A stretch of DNA of 56,335 bases. Origin: Methanolinea sp. Its GTDB lineage: Archaea > Halobacteriota > Methanomicrobia > Methanomicrobiales > Methanospirillaceae. The notes under the pieces are model-generated. The model ran no database searches. It had not been told where the DNA came from and was given only the letters and a program-made list of their open reading frames with translations. A program made the position numbers and the translations under genes. Positions 7,494 to 16,806 of this stretch are shown here, piece by piece. How positions within the stretch are numbered: the stretch's first letter is position 1; each line of letters starts with the position of its first letter. The DNA is taken from the NCBI GenBank assembly GCA_018263335.1, contig JADFCY010000012.1:1-56335 (forward strand). The letters are read 5' to 3'.

Positions 7494-8366
7494 TCAACGG
7501 ACGATCTTGGTGATCGGGATCTCCAGGATATCCTCGGCACCCGCTGCTTTCAGGCGGGGGATAAGGGTATTGACATCCGCCTTGTGCACGACGGTCTGGA
7601 CGCTGTAGTAGTCGATCCCGTGCAGCCGGCTGACGGTGGGTTTTTTCATGGCGGGGAGAGCGGAGATCACCGTCTCCATCGAGGGGGTCGGCACGTTCAT
7701 CGAGAGGAGCACCTGCCGCCGTGCCTCCATCACGCCGGTGAGGAGGGTTACGATCTCCTCGATCGCCTTCCGCTTTGCCGGGTCCTCGAAAGACTCGCGG
7801 TTCGCGATGATCATCGTGTAGGACTCCATGATCTGCCCGATGATCTTCAGGCCGTTTTTCCGGAGCGTCGTCCCGGTCTCGGTTAGGTCCACGACCACGT
7901 CCATCAGGTCAGGCACTTTCGCTTCCGAGGCCCCAAAGGAGTGGAAGAGCTGGACGGGGATTCCCAGGCGGCCGAAGAACTCGCGGGTCAGCTCGGGGTA
8001 CTCGGTCGTGACGCGGCTGTGTTGGCGGATCTCCTTCACATCGTTGATCGGCTCGGACTGGTGCACCGCCACGACGATCTTCACCGTCCCCTCGCCGGTC
8101 TTGCTGTAGTTGAGCCTGGCCACCTCGCGGACCCGGGCCCCGCTCTCCTTCACCCAGTCGAGTCCCGATATCCCGAGATCGAAGTACCCCATCTCCACGA
8201 ACCGCGGGATCTCCTGGGGCCTCAGGATCTTCACCTTTGAGATGCGGCTGTCCGCGATCATGGGGTTGTAGTCGCGGTCAGACCGCCTCACCTCGAGGTC
8301 CGCCTCGCGGAAGAGGAGCAGGGTCTGCTCTTCGAGGCTCCCCTTGGGAAGTGCGATAGTGATCAT
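7494..8366 (-). CDS. hisG: ATP phosphoribosyltransferase, long form
   Basis: The first enzyme of histidine biosynthesis, joining ATP and PRPP. The 290 residues match the long, hexameric HisG form with a C-terminal ACT-like regulatory domain. MITIALPKGSLEEQTL is the N-terminal signature. MGYFDLGISGLDWV follows, then DLTETGTTLRKNGLKII (PRPP-binding loop, about residues 160-176). The last 75 residues (MNVPTPSMETVISALP to the end) are the regulatory domain that binds histidine in relatives. The gene stands alone, flanked by terminator-like sequences on both sides. Confidence 0.95.
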   Translation of the reverse strand: MITIALPKGSLEEQTLLLFREADLEVRRSDRDYNPMIADSRISKVKILRPQEIPRFVEMGYFDLGISGLDWVKESGARVREVARLNYSKTGEGTVKIVVAVHQSEPINDVKEIRQHSRVTTEYPELTREFFGRLGIPVQLFHSFGASEAKVPDLMDVVVDLTETGTTLRKNGLKIIGQIMESYTMIIANRESFEDPAKRKAIEEIVTLLTGVMEARRQVLLSMNVPTPSMETVISALPAMKKPTVSRLHGIDYYSVQTVVHKADVNTLIPRLKAAGAEDILEIPITKIVR

Positions 8367-8393
8367 TGCGCTCTCTAATGCGACGGCAGAGGG

Positions 8394-8427
8394 AAAAAAG
8401 GTATCATGAAAATCGCATCAGCGATTT
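8394..8427 (-). terminator. Hairpin plus oligo-T terminator after the DUF1015 gene
   Basis: AAATCGC-ATCA-GCGATTT (8410-8427) is a perfect 7-base stem with a 4-base loop. On the minus strand a T6 run follows at 8394-8400. It lies 19 bases after the DUF1015 stop. Confidence 0.6.
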
Positions 8428-8445
8428 CCATCCCTTGAAATCCTT

Positions 8446-9708
8446 TCAATCCAGCGTGTGGACGACGAGGCCGGAGAGGAGCTTTGGCTCAAACCAGGTG
8501 GACTTCGGGGGCATGATCCCCCCGGCATCCGCGATCTCGATCACGGATTCAACTCCCACCGGCTGCATCGAGAATGCCACCGCATACCCGCCGCTCCTCA
8601 CCATGGCCTCGAGGTCCGCGACGGGCCGGGCACCCCCAAGGTAATGGAGGCGCGGGTCTCCCCTCGGGTCGGTGATGCCGAGGATGCCGGTGAGCACCTC
8701 CCGCTGGAGGACAGAGACGTCAAGTGCCGCGATCCTGTCCGTGCCCTGTTCCCGGGGGCACCCGCACTCGTACCACGTGCCTTCGAGGAACATGTGGATG
8801 ACGTGGCAGTCTTCCGGTGCGAAATGGCCGGGCTGGATGTGGAATGCCCTCGTGTCCACGTCCCCGCAGGGGATGACCGAGAAGGACCCTTTCAGCCGGT
8901 CCATGAACTCCTGCGGGGAAAGTCCCGAGAGGTCGCTCACAAGGCGGCTGTAGCCGTGGATCTTCACGCGGTCGTGCGCAAAGATCACGCCAAGGAACCG
9001 TGTCGCCTCGGGAGAAAGCCTCCCTTCCACCTTCCGCATCAGACAGACGTTCACGGCGGACTTGGCGCGGTGGTGGCCGTCGGCGATGTAGAGCCGGGGG
9101 ATGGCACGGAAGATCCTCTCCAGAGAGGAGAGGTCCCCTTCCTTGGTGATGCACTTCACCCGGTGTACCGTGCCGTCATCCCACCTCACCTCGGCGTCTT
9201 CCTCCCCGAGCCTGTTCCAGAGTGCCTCAAGGTACCCGTGCGTGTCGTTCCTGTCCTCAAAGAGGAGCACCACGGGCCCGCTGTGCGCGTTCACCGCGTC
9301 GATGTGCCTTGTCCGGTCCTCCTCCTTGTCGTAGCGGGTCAGCTCGTGTCTCCGGATGGCGTTCTCCTCGTAGTCCCTGACAGAGACCGTGCACCCGAGC
9401 CCAAGGAAGTCGTTCCCGTTCCCGGTCACCCGGTAGAGGTACATCGCAGGGGAGCGGTCCTGCAGGAGGAGCCCACTTGCCCTGAACTCACCGAACACCT
9501 CTCGGGCCCTCGCATACACCGTGGCGTCGTATGGCGGAACGCCGGGAAGCTCGGCGTCGGGCCTGCTCACCCTGAGGAAGCTTGACCGGTTCTTCCGGAT
9601 ACACGCGGCCGCCTCATCGGTGGTCACGACATCGTAGGGGACCGCGGCGACGAGGGGAGCTGCACTGGCCGGGGGGCGTACCGCGGGGAAAGGAAAAATA
9701 TCCACCAT
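8446..9708 (-). CDS. DUF1015 family protein
   Basis: A 420-residue cytosolic protein starting VDIFPFPAVRPP and AAVPYDVVTTDEA, the signature of the conserved DUF1015 family of bacteria and archaea. Family hallmarks include RHELTRYDKEEDRTRHIDAVNAHSGPV and YIADGHHRAKSA (about residue 240). The biochemical role is unknown. The start is ATG 9708, chosen because GAGGGAG lies 4 bases before it; ATG 9723 lies within that upstream sequence. It is divergent from rimI. Confidence 0.85.
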   Translation of the reverse strand: MVDIFPFPAVRPPASAAPLVAAVPYDVVTTDEAAACIRKNRSSFLRVSRPDAELPGVPPYDATVYARAREVFGEFRASGLLLQDRSPAMYLYRVTGNGNDFLGLGCTVSVRDYEENAIRRHELTRYDKEEDRTRHIDAVNAHSGPVVLLFEDRNDTHGYLEALWNRLGEEDAEVRWDDGTVHRVKCITKEGDLSSLERIFRAIPRLYIADGHHRAKSAVNVCLMRKVEGRLSPEATRFLGVIFAHDRVKIHGYSRLVSDLSGLSPQEFMDRLKGSFSVIPCGDVDTRAFHIQPGHFAPEDCHVIHMFLEGTWYECGCPREQGTDRIAALDVSVLQREVLTGILGITDPRGDPRLHYLGGARPVADLEAMVRSGGYAVAFSMQPVGVESVIEIADAGGIMPPKSTWFEPKLLSGLVVHTLD

Positions 9709-9782
9709 TTCTCCCTCTATCATTCTCCCTGGCAGTATATTATAGCAATGAAGACCATAGTGTGAAGACTGGAGAACTCTCC

Positions 9783-10241
9783 ATGCTCGCCGATATCGCC
9801 ATACGCCGGGCAAGGCCACGTGACATCGACCGGATCTCCCAGATCGAGCAGGAGTCGTTCGTTGACCCCTGGAAGCCCGCGGTCTTCGCAGAGGCCCTCT
9901 CCTACTTCCCCGAGAGTTTCTTTGTCGCCACCGCCAGCGGCGAGGTGGTGGGATTTGTGCTCGGCGGCCTCGAAGACACAGAGGAGGAGATCTACGGGCA
10001 CATCTGCAACCTCGCGGTCACCCCTGCATGGAGAAAGCGGGGGATCGGGAGGAGACTCGTCGAGCGGGTGGAGCAGCAGTTTGCAGTGGACCTTGCAACC
10101 GGCGTGCAGCTCGAGGTCCGCGCCTCCAACCGGCCTGCGCAGCAGTTTTACCGCCGCCTCGGCTATCGCCCGGCCCTTCGGTTCGGGGGCTACTACGCGA
10201 ACGGAGAGGACGCCATCGTCATGATGAAGTGGTTCCGCTGA
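9783..10241 (+). CDS. rimI: N-terminal (ribosomal-protein) acetyltransferase RimI/ARD1-like
   Basis: A 152-residue GNAT protein. NLAVTPAWRKRGIGRRLVERV (about residues 79-99) is the acetyl-CoA loop, and LEVRASNRPAQQFYRRLGY is the RimI-type C-terminal signature. Archaeal RimI/Ard1 enzymes acetylate protein N-termini broadly. The start is ATG 9783, preceded by GGAG at 9769-9772. An in-frame extension upstream lies in the DUF1015 promoter area and is not supported. Confidence 0.9.
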   Translation: MLADIAIRRARPRDIDRISQIEQESFVDPWKPAVFAEALSYFPESFFVATASGEVVGFVLGGLEDTEEEIYGHICNLAVTPAWRKRGIGRRLVERVEQQFAVDLATGVQLEVRASNRPAQQFYRRLGYRPALRFGGYYANGEDAIVMMKWFR

Positions 10242-10252
10242 AGACCCCCCCG

Positions 10253-11458
10253 TCAGCGGCCCAGCGACTTGTGGGCCCGCGCCAGGTGCTGGGCGGCGAG
10301 TGCGCCAATGAGCGAGAGTTCCCCGGCGAGGACGCCCGCGGCGAGTACTTCGGCAAACTTTCGCGCGTTCGAGCCCGGGGGATCCCCTCCCCCCGCGACA
10401 CCCAGCAGCGCCAGGCACTCGGCCTGCGTCTCCACCCCGGTCCCGCCGCCGACCGTGCCGACGGGAAGGTCAGGGAGGGTGACTGCAACGTACAGCCCTC
10501 CTTCCCCCTCGTCGACCGTGGTAATCGCCATGCTCCCCTCTGTGACATGCGCGGGGTCCTGCCCGCAGGCGATGAACATCGCCGCCACGACGTTTGCGGC
10601 ATGGGCATTGAACCCGAGCGAGCCGGCCGCCGCGGACCCGACAAGGTTCTTCCGCCGGTTCACCTCGGCCATCGTGCGGGCGTCGGTCTTGAAGACCGAG
10701 GATATCAGGGCGTCGTCGAGCCAGACACCGGCGCAGACGCTCCTCCCCCGTCCCCGGACCACGTTCACCGCGGCCGGCTTCTTGTCGGTGCAGAGGTTTC
10801 CCGAGAGGGCCACGAGATGCGCCCCGGTCGCGCTGCTGATCAGTTCTGCGGCCTTCTCGCTCCCGATGGTGACCATGTTCATCCCCATCGCGTCTTTTGT
10901 GTCAAACTCCATCCGCACGAAGACCGAGGTCCCGACGACCGTCGTCACTGCGCCGAGGAACTTCCCGTGGGACGTCGTGGACTCCGCCGCCTGCGCCATC
11001 GCCTCCCCGTGGGCGGCGACCCAGTCCGCCACCTCGCGCGCGTGGGCGACGCTCCGGGCGGCAAAGACCGGCGCCCGCGTCATGCCGTCCCGGAGGATCC
11101 TGACCTCTGCTCCCCCGGCCCTGGTGACTGCCCCGCATCCCCTGTTCACCGAGGCCACGAGGGCGCCCTCCGTTGTCGCAAGCGGCAGGTAGAACTCGCC
11201 TTTTGCGTACTCCCCTCTGACTTTGAGCGGTCCCGCAACCCCGACCGGGACCTGGACCGCGCCGATCATGTTCTCGCAGTTCTTGTGGGCCACCCGGTCG
11301 ATCCCGATGGTATAGGACCCGACCTTCCCGAGCGAGACCCCGGTCTCCCCCTCGATAAAGCGCCTCCTCACCCTCACCGCCTCGTCAGGTGGAAGCTCCC
11401 CCTCGAGGGCATAGAGCTTGAGCGACCCGTCTTTCAGCCGCTGCAGGTACTCGTCCAT
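10253..11458 (-). CDS. hmgA: 3-hydroxy-3-methylglutaryl-CoA reductase (class I)
   Basis: Reduces HMG-CoA to mevalonate with NADPH, the committed step to the isoprenoid chains of archaeal membrane lipids. The 401 residues carry the class I signatures ENMIGAVQVPVGVAGPL, TTEGALVASVNRG (catalytic Glu), DAMGMNM, SGNLCTDKKPAA (catalytic Lys), GTVGGGTGVETQ and a late LARAHKSLG (catalytic His). There is no membrane anchor, as is normal for archaeal enzymes. It is separate from the HMG-CoA synthase operon 1.7 kb to the right and converges with rimI. Confidence 0.97.
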   Translation of the reverse strand: MDEYLQRLKDGSLKLYALEGELPPDEAVRVRRRFIEGETGVSLGKVGSYTIGIDRVAHKNCENMIGAVQVPVGVAGPLKVRGEYAKGEFYLPLATTEGALVASVNRGCGAVTRAGGAEVRILRDGMTRAPVFAARSVAHAREVADWVAAHGEAMAQAAESTTSHGKFLGAVTTVVGTSVFVRMEFDTKDAMGMNMVTIGSEKAAELISSATGAHLVALSGNLCTDKKPAAVNVVRGRGRSVCAGVWLDDALISSVFKTDARTMAEVNRRKNLVGSAAAGSLGFNAHAANVVAAMFIACGQDPAHVTEGSMAITTVDEGEGGLYVAVTLPDLPVGTVGGGTGVETQAECLALLGVAGGGDPPGSNARKFAEVLAAGVLAGELSLIGALAAQHLARAHKSLGR

Positions 11459-11558
11459 GCTCCATCATGGGAGGGGCGGGGGAATAACACTTCTTTTACA
11501 GGGGATACACTCATCCTCCCCGCCTCCCTCTGGTACATGAAAACGCAGGAAGGGTCAG

Positions 11559-12467
11559 ATGAGAACGCAGTGGTGCATAAGGGTCGAGAAGAGGGACGCA
11601 GAGGTGCGCAGGCAGGACCTCGTGCGCCGGGGAATCCTTGACGCGGCCTTAAAGCCCCGGAAAGAGGGAGACTGTGTCCTCTTCCCCGTCTCCTCGCCGG
11701 TCGATGGCGCAACCCTCGAGGAGTTCGAGGCCCATCCCGGGCAGGACGAACTCCCAAGGCACGAGCTGATCGGCGGCATCGCGGTCATGCAGGGACCCGA
11801 CCCGCGGGGTGCCGCCCGTCTCCTCGCATCGCGCCCGTCCCTCCACACGGTGCTCGTACCGGAGAGCGACGTGGAAGGACCGTGGCGCACCCGCAGGTTC
11901 GAGGTCCTTGCAGGCGAGCCGACGACGAGGACCCGGTACCTCGAGCACGGCCTGCGCTTCGAGATCGACCTCGCGGAGGCGTACTTCTCGGCACGCCTCT
12001 CGACCGAGCGGCAGCGGCTCCTCGCGGCAATGGACCGGGGCGAGCGGGTGCTCGACATGTTCGCGGGTGTCGGCCCCTGCGCACTCACGCTCGCCCGGAA
12101 GGCCGCGTTCGTGGCCGCTTCTGACCTGAACCCCGGCGCGGTCCGGCTGATGGAGAGAAACATCGCCCTGAACAGGGCAACAAACGTCCTCCCGCTCCTC
12201 TTCGATGCCTCGCACCTTCCCCGGGTCCTTCCCTGGAGGTTCGACCGCGTGGTGATGAACCTCCCGCTCGGAGCCGTTCGCTTCCTCCCCGTCGCAATCG
12301 CCCTCTGCCGCAAGGGCGGCACCATCCACTGCTATGCGCTCCAGGAGAAGGAGGAGGAGTTCCGAGGGGAGATCGAGACGTATCCCGTTGCATCTGTCAG
12401 GGAACGGTTCGTCAGGTCCTACTCACCGGGCCGCTGGCACGCGGTGTATGATATCGCGCTGAGATGA
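11559..12467 (+). CDS. trm5: tRNA (guanine37-N1)-methyltransferase Trm5
   Basis: Methylates N1 of G37 beside the anticodon, preventing frameshifting and, in archaea, feeding wyosine synthesis. Recognition rests on YLEHGLRFEIDLAEAYFSARLSTER (the Trm5 segment before the Rossmann fold), ERVLDMFAGVGPCALTLARK (SAM motif I), SDLNPGAVRLMERNIALN (motif II) and VVMNLPLGAVRFL (the N-x-P-x motif IV). At 302 residues it is near the usual archaeal size. It is divergent from hmgA, with a 100-base spacer. Confidence 0.9.
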   Translation: MRTQWCIRVEKRDAEVRRQDLVRRGILDAALKPRKEGDCVLFPVSSPVDGATLEEFEAHPGQDELPRHELIGGIAVMQGPDPRGAARLLASRPSLHTVLVPESDVEGPWRTRRFEVLAGEPTTRTRYLEHGLRFEIDLAEAYFSARLSTERQRLLAAMDRGERVLDMFAGVGPCALTLARKAAFVAASDLNPGAVRLMERNIALNRATNVLPLLFDASHLPRVLPWRFDRVVMNLPLGAVRFLPVAIALCRKGGTIHCYALQEKEEEFRGEIETYPVASVRERFVRSYSPGRWHAVYDIALR

Positions 12468-12706
12468 GCGCCCCACCGATCCCCCGCAGGTACCCGCCGG
12501 AAACGCTCTTCCCGAAGACAAGAGTTATCCTTTCAGCCCACATGTCTCCGGCAGGCGAGGCAATCTCCTGCGTGCTGGGCAGTCCGAAGACCGGTTACCG
12601 AAAGGATCCGTTGTTATTTGACGAGTCTTCCCAGCCCCAGTGAGACGCCCCGTGCATGTCTGCCATTCAGGGGAGAGGGGCACGCAACACGGAGAAAATG
12701 GGGTGT
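12468..12706. other. Intergenic region, convergent genes
   Basis: About 240 bases between trm5 and the DUF35 gene. No gene, tRNA or strong hairpin was seen. Confidence 0.4.
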
Positions 12707-13102
12707 TTATTCTTCCGGGACGTACTTTGTCCCGTAGTGGATGACGCCTGATTCGCCGTCTGCCGAGATGCGGCGGAAGACCGGCCTGACACGCATCCCT
12801 ATCCTCGCCTCTTCCGGGCTGCAGACGAGCTGGGCGGTGAAGAGGGGCCCCTCGTCAAGCTTTACAATCGCAAGGGCATAGGGCGTCATCTGCTCGAACT
12901 GCTCGCTCGCGGTGCGGATGATCGTGTAGGTCACCACGGTCCCTGTACCGGGGAACTTGTAACTGACAATCTTTCCCGCACGGCGGCAGTCGGGGCAGAA
13001 CGACCGTGGCGGGAAGAAGTACCTCCCGCAGGTGGTGCATCGGGTCCCGATAAGGTTGTACCGCTGGGGGATCTTCCTCCAGAACCGCGCAACCGAGGAC
13101 AT
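12707..13102 (-). CDS. DUF35 zinc-ribbon/OB-fold acyl-CoA-associated protein
   Basis: A 131-residue protein with an N-terminal rubredoxin-like zinc ribbon (TRCTTCGRYFFPPRSFCPDC) and a C-terminal OB-fold (GKIVSYKFPGTGTVVTYTII). In archaea this small protein bridges acetoacetyl-CoA thiolase and HMG-CoA synthase in one complex that channels acetoacetyl-CoA, as shown in Methanothermococcus. The start at ATG 13102 follows the thiolase stop by one base, which supports that role here. It is the last gene of the operon. Confidence 0.9.
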   Translation of the reverse strand: MSSVARFWRKIPQRYNLIGTRCTTCGRYFFPPRSFCPDCRRAGKIVSYKFPGTGTVVTYTIIRTASEQFEQMTPYALAIVKLDEGPLFTAQLVCSPEEARIGMRVRPVFRRISADGESGVIHYGTKYVPEE

Positions 13103-13103
13103 C

Positions 13104-14267
13104 TCACACCCCCATGATGTGCACGGCAACCGTTGCGCCCGTGCCGCCCACGTTGTGGGTCATCCCGATCCGTGCGCCGTCGACCTGCCGCTTCCCGGCC
13201 TGCCCGCGCAGCTGCATGACCACCTCGCAGACCTGCTTGATCCCGGTCGCACCGACCGGGTGCCCGCAGGCCTTGAGCCCGCCACTCGTGTTGACGGGCA
13301 GGTCCCCGTCAAGCGCGGTGACTCCCTCCTCTGTGAGCCTGCCTGCCTCGCCCTTCCTGCAGAAGCCGAGGTCCTCGATCGCGCAGATCTCGGCGATGGT
13401 GAAACAGTCGTGGACCTCCACGAGGTCGATCTCCTTTGGAGTGATCCCCGCCATCGCAAAGGCGCGCCTGCCGGCCGCGACAGTTGCGTCAAGGGTGCTG
13501 ATATCGCGGCGGTCGTGGAGGGCAATCGTGTCGCTTGCCTGTGCGCTCGCGAGCACCCTGACCGGGGTGTCGGTAAACTTCCTGGCAAGGTCCAGCGGCG
13601 CGAGGACGACCGCTGCGGCGCCGTCGGTGATCGGCGAGCAGTCGAAGAGCCGCAGGGGATCGGCGACGAGCGTCGATTTCAGCACCGTCTCGAGCGAGAT
13701 CTCCTGCTGGAACTGGGCGATGGGGTTCCTCGCGCCGTTGTAGTGGTTCTTCACCGCGACCTGCGCGAGCTGCTCCCTCGTCAGGGGATAGCGGCTCATG
13801 TACTCGTGTGCGATCATGGCATAGAGCCCGGGGAAGGTCGCTCCCACGAACCCCTCCCACTCGCGGTCCGCGGCGCCGGCAAGCGCGTCCACGCTTGCAC
13901 CGGAGGCGACATCCGTCATCTTCTCGACCCCTGCGGCCACGACGATATCCTCAAGGCCCGACGCCACCGAGATGAACGCCTGGCGGAACGAGAGCCCGCC
14001 CGAGGCACACGCGGCCTCGACCCTCGTCGAGGGGATGTGAGTGGACGCAAGGCCTGCGTAATCCGCGATCAGGGCACCGATATGCTCCTGCTCGATGAAC
14101 CGGCCGGCACTCATGTTGCCGACATACATGGCCCCGATCTGCTCGCCAGAGACCCCCGCGTCCTCGAGCGCAAGGGCGCCTGCCTCCACGAAGAGGTCAC
14201 GAAACGACGTGTCCCACTTCTCGCCGAAGGTGGTGCATCCCACCCCAATCACTGCAACGTCTCTCAT
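13104..14267 (-). CDS. Acetyl-CoA C-acetyltransferase (acetoacetyl-CoA thiolase)
   Basis: Condenses two acetyl-CoA to acetoacetyl-CoA at the entry to the mevalonate pathway. The 387 residues have the archaeal SCP2-thiolase-like layout: [13 protein letters not shown] at the N-terminus, [17 protein letters not shown] with the nucleophilic Cys (about residue 85), [12 protein letters not shown], and [20 protein letters not shown] near the C-terminus. The start overlaps the HMG-CoA synthase stop (ATGA), so the two are translationally coupled. Confidence 0.93.
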   Translation of the reverse strand: MRDVAVIGVGCTTFGEKWDTSFRDLFVEAGALALEDAGVSGEQIGAMYVGNMSAGRFIEQEHIGALIADYAGLASTHIPSTRVEAACASGGLSFRQAFISVASGLEDIVVAAGVEKMTDVASGASVDALAGAADREWEGFVGATFPGLYAMIAHEYMSRYPLTREQLAQVAVKNHYNGARNPIAQFQQEISLETVLKSTLVADPLRLFDCSPITDGAAAVVLAPLDLARKFTDTPVRVLASAQASDTIALHDRRDISTLDATVAAGRRAFAMAGITPKEIDLVEVHDCFTIAEICAIEDLGFCRKGEAGRLTEEGVTALDGDLPVNTSGGLKACGHPVGATGIKQVCEVVMQLRGQAGKRQVDGARIGMTHNVGGTGATVAVHIMGV

Positions 14268-15316
14268 TTCTGCATCACGATCTTGCCCTTGTGTCTTGCG
14301 TACTGTGCATAGGTCACGAAGATCGGGCTCTCAAGGAGTTTCTCGACACCCGGGGCCGCACCCCGGCAAAACTCGCCCGACTCGATCGCATCGGTGACCT
14401 CGATGTCGAAGGCGTCGCTCCCCGCGCCTGACCCAAACGACGCGACAAAGATGCGGTCGCCGGGCTTCGCACAGTCGAGCGTCGCCGCAAGCCCAATCAT
14501 TGAGGACCCGCTGTAGGTGTTCCCGAGGCGCGGCACCACGAGGCCCGGCCTGATCTGCGCTGGGGAGAACCCAAGCATCTTTGCAATCCGCTGGGGGAAC
14601 TTGGCGTTCGGCTGGTGGAAGACCGCGTAGGTGTAGTCCCCTGGCCCTTTCCCCGTCTGCGCGAAGAGGAGGCGGACTGCACCCTCGATGTGGCGGAAGT
14701 AGCCGGGGTCTCCCGTGAACCTGCCGCCGTGGCGCGGGTAGTCCTGGCCCTCCCTCCTCCAGAAGTCAGGGGTGTCGGTGGTGAACGAGCAGGTGCGGTG
14801 GATCTCCGCGATGGGATCCTCGTTCCCGATCAGGAACGCGGCTCCTCCCGCGGCCGCGGTGTACTCGAGTGCGTCGCTCGGCGCACCCTGCGCGACGTCC
14901 GAGCCAATCGCGAGCCCGTATTTGACCATGTTGCTTGCGACAAGGCCCATGCAGGTCTGGATACCTGCAGTCCCCGCCTTGCAGGCAAACTCGTAGTCCG
15001 CCGCGGTCATTGTCGGGGTGGCACCGATCGCCTCTCCCACGGTGCACGCGGTGGGCTTGACCGCGTAGGGGTGGGACTCGCTCCCCACGTACACCGCTCC
15101 GATCTCCTGCGGGTCGATTGCCCTCCGCCGCAGCGCGTTTCGTGCCGCTTCCACCGCGATGGTCGCGGTGTCCTCGTCGAGGTCGGGGACGGACTTCGAG
15201 TAGACCCCGAGCCCCCCGCTGATATCGTCCGGGTTCGCCCCCCACACCCGCGCGATCTCCTCGACCTTGATGCGAAATCTCGGGATATATACCCCGTACG
15301 TGATGATGCCTACCAT
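14264..15316 (-). CDS. Hydroxymethylglutaryl-CoA synthase
   Basis: Condenses acetoacetyl-CoA with acetyl-CoA to HMG-CoA. The 350 residues begin [21 protein letters not shown]. They contain [22 protein letters not shown] (catalytic Cys, about residue 114), [21 protein letters not shown] (catalytic His) and [14 protein letters not shown], all typical of the archaeal enzyme. The gene lies between its regulator and the thiolase; its start lies inside the last codons of the regulator gene. Confidence 0.95.
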   Translation of the reverse strand: MVGIITYGVYIPRFRIKVEEIARVWGANPDDISGGLGVYSKSVPDLDEDTATIAVEAARNALRRRAIDPQEIGAVYVGSESHPYAVKPTACTVGEAIGATPTMTAADYEFACKAGTAGIQTCMGLVASNMVKYGLAIGSDVAQGAPSDALEYTAAAGGAAFLIGNEDPIAEIHRTCSFTTDTPDFWRREGQDYPRHGGRFTGDPGYFRHIEGAVRLLFAQTGKGPGDYTYAVFHQPNAKFPQRIAKMLGFSPAQIRPGLVVPRLGNTYSGSSMIGLAATLDCAKPGDRIFVASFGSGAGSDAFDIEVTDAIESGEFCRGAAPGVEKLLESPIFVTYAQYARHKGKIVMQK

Positions 15317-16020
15317 TGCTCATCCCTCAGAATATGCACGACCTTATCAACGTCCATTCCGGTGCAGAGCACCGTGATCCTGTCCTTCTCTGCCATCTTC
15401 GGCACCAGCGGGTGGACGAGCGCGGGTTCGATCCCCTGCAGCACGACCACGCGAGGCTTGAAGGGAGTGACCCGGATCGCCACCATCGGGGACTTGCCTG
15501 ACGTGACATCGGTGAAGATCAGCGCCCTCTCCGTGCTCCACCCGTAGATGCGGTTGAACTCGTTTGACGAGAGCTGGGTGATGGCGTTGAGGCTGTTGAT
15601 CACCGTGTACCCGTAGATGGACTGGGAGAGCGACCCGCAGACCGTCTGGCACTGGATCAACTCCGCGAACCGGGCCAGCGGGACCGGCGACGGGTAATCG
15701 TGGATATCGTAGATGACGTCGTCATCCACGTCGGAATAGAGGATCTTTGCGAATTTCTTGATGTACTTCCCCCCGCTCGCCTCGTCGATGGAGAGGATCG
15801 TGTCAACGATCTTTCCCACGACGGCCGTCCCGGGGCTCTTTCGCCTCCCGCTCTCGTAGTCGCTGATCACAGAAGGGGATACGTCCAGGCGCTCGGACAG
15901 CACTGCCTGGGGGATGTTGAAACTCATCCGCCACTTCTTCAGTGCCTTGCCGGGCGAGTCTGAAAGCGTAATCTCTCCGGCCATCTTTTCGGCCAGCCGA
16001 TTCCGCAAATCAGATTTCAT
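15310..16020 (-). CDS. HTH transcriptional regulator heading the HMG-CoA synthase operon
   Basis: A 236-residue protein with an XRE/Cro-type helix-turn-helix at about residues 24-70 ([37 protein letters not shown]). The C-terminal domain of about 150 residues ([24 protein letters not shown] and the following strands) is archaea-specific and might sense a ligand. It is the first gene of the HMG-CoA synthase/thiolase/DUF35 operon and overlaps the synthase gene by 7 bases, so control of lipid precursor supply and of itself is a reasonable inference. The regulator class is known in methanogens; its ligand is not. Confidence 0.85.
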   Translation of the reverse strand: MKSDLRNRLAEKMAGEITLSDSPGKALKKWRMSFNIPQAVLSERLDVSPSVISDYESGRRKSPGTAVVGKIVDTILSIDEASGGKYIKKFAKILYSDVDDDVIYDIHDYPSPVPLARFAELIQCQTVCGSLSQSIYGYTVINSLNAITQLSSNEFNRIYGWSTERALIFTDVTSGKSPMVAIRVTPFKPRVVVLQGIEPALVHPLVPKMAEKDRITVLCTGMDVDKVVHILRDEQW

Positions 16021-16110
16021 GGCTCATTATGCGGGCGCCCCTTTTATATAATTAACGAATGAGGATTCGACATTTCACGAAAACAGGCTGCCTTTCCCCG
16101 GGGCAGGATA

Positions 16111-16122
16111 TCCATAAATAGT
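16111..16122 (+). promoter_or_regulatory. TATA box of ribK
   Basis: ATCCATAAATAG is centred about 26 bases before ATG 16144. That spacing puts the transcription start at or next to this ATG, giving a leaderless message and favouring 16144 over ATG 16123. Confidence 0.55.
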
Positions 16123-16143
16123 ATGCATCTCAATTCTGATATA

Positions 16144-16806
16144 ATGATCCTTCCAGAGGAGCTCCAGTGCCTGAAGGCGATCGCGCTCCTGGGCGGCTGC
16201 AGGGGGCCGGTCAGGGTCTCTTCGCAGTCGCTTGGGGCAACGCTTGGGACCAGCCCCCAGACCGCGTCGCGCCGGCTCCAGGCCCTCGAGCGCCAGAGGC
16301 TGGTGAGCAGGACGATTGCCCCCGACGGCCAGGATATCATCGTCACTCCCCTTGGCGAGGGCGAGCTCCGGAGAGAGTACCAGGAGTACAGCCGCATCTT
16401 CTCTGACCATCACGGGGGTTATATCCTGACAGGGACCGTCATCAGCGGGATCGGCGAGGGGAAGTACTACATGAGCCTTGAGCCCTACAAAGAGCAGTTC
16501 AACCGGCACCTCGGGTTCGAGCCGTACCCCGGCACGCTCAACATACGGCTCTCCGCGTCAAGCCTCCCGGTGCGAAAGAAGATCGAGGCGCTCGACTGGA
16601 CCCGTATCAAGGGGTTCTCGACCGACGGCAGGACCTTTGGCGATGCGCGGTGCATCCCCTGCCGGATCTCGGATATCCCCTGCAGTATCATCGTCCCGGG
16701 GCGGACCCATTACCCCGACGATGTCATCGAGGTGATCGCACCCGTCGCGCTCCGGAGGGTGCTTGGGCTCGAGGACAACGACACTGTCACTGTCGAGGTG
16801 GCTTGA
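16144..16806 (+). CDS. ribK: CTP-dependent riboflavin kinase with N-terminal HTH
   Basis: Phosphorylates riboflavin to FMN with CTP, the archaeal route. Residues 1-85 form a winged helix (LPEELQCLKAIALLGG, TSPQTASRRLQALERQRLVSR). Residues about 90-220 are the RibK barrel, with GYILTGTVISGIGEGKYYMSL, FEPYPGTLNIRL and RTHYPDDVIEVIAPVALR. The fusion to an HTH is common in methanogens and suggests autoregulation of flavin synthesis. ATG 16144 is chosen from the TATA spacing. It abuts ribB directly. Confidence 0.93.
   Translation: MILPEELQCLKAIALLGGCRGPVRVSSQSLGATLGTSPQTASRRLQALERQRLVSRTIAPDGQDIIVTPLGEGELRREYQEYSRIFSDHHGGYILTGTVISGIGEGKYYMSLEPYKEQFNRHLGFEPYPGTLNIRLSASSLPVRKKIEALDWTRIKGFSTDGRTFGDARCIPCRISDIPCSIIVPGRTHYPDDVIEVIAPVALRRVLGLEDNDTVTVEVA

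Noticed and set aside
10028-11641. A 537-codon open frame on the plus strand
   Set aside because: It is antisense to hmgA, whose motifs are unmistakable; its own translation is Arg/Pro/Gly-rich with no domain, the usual mirror of a GC-rich gene.
13032-14312. A 426-codon open frame opposite the thiolase
   Set aside because: Shadow of the thiolase gene; no recognisable protein sequence.
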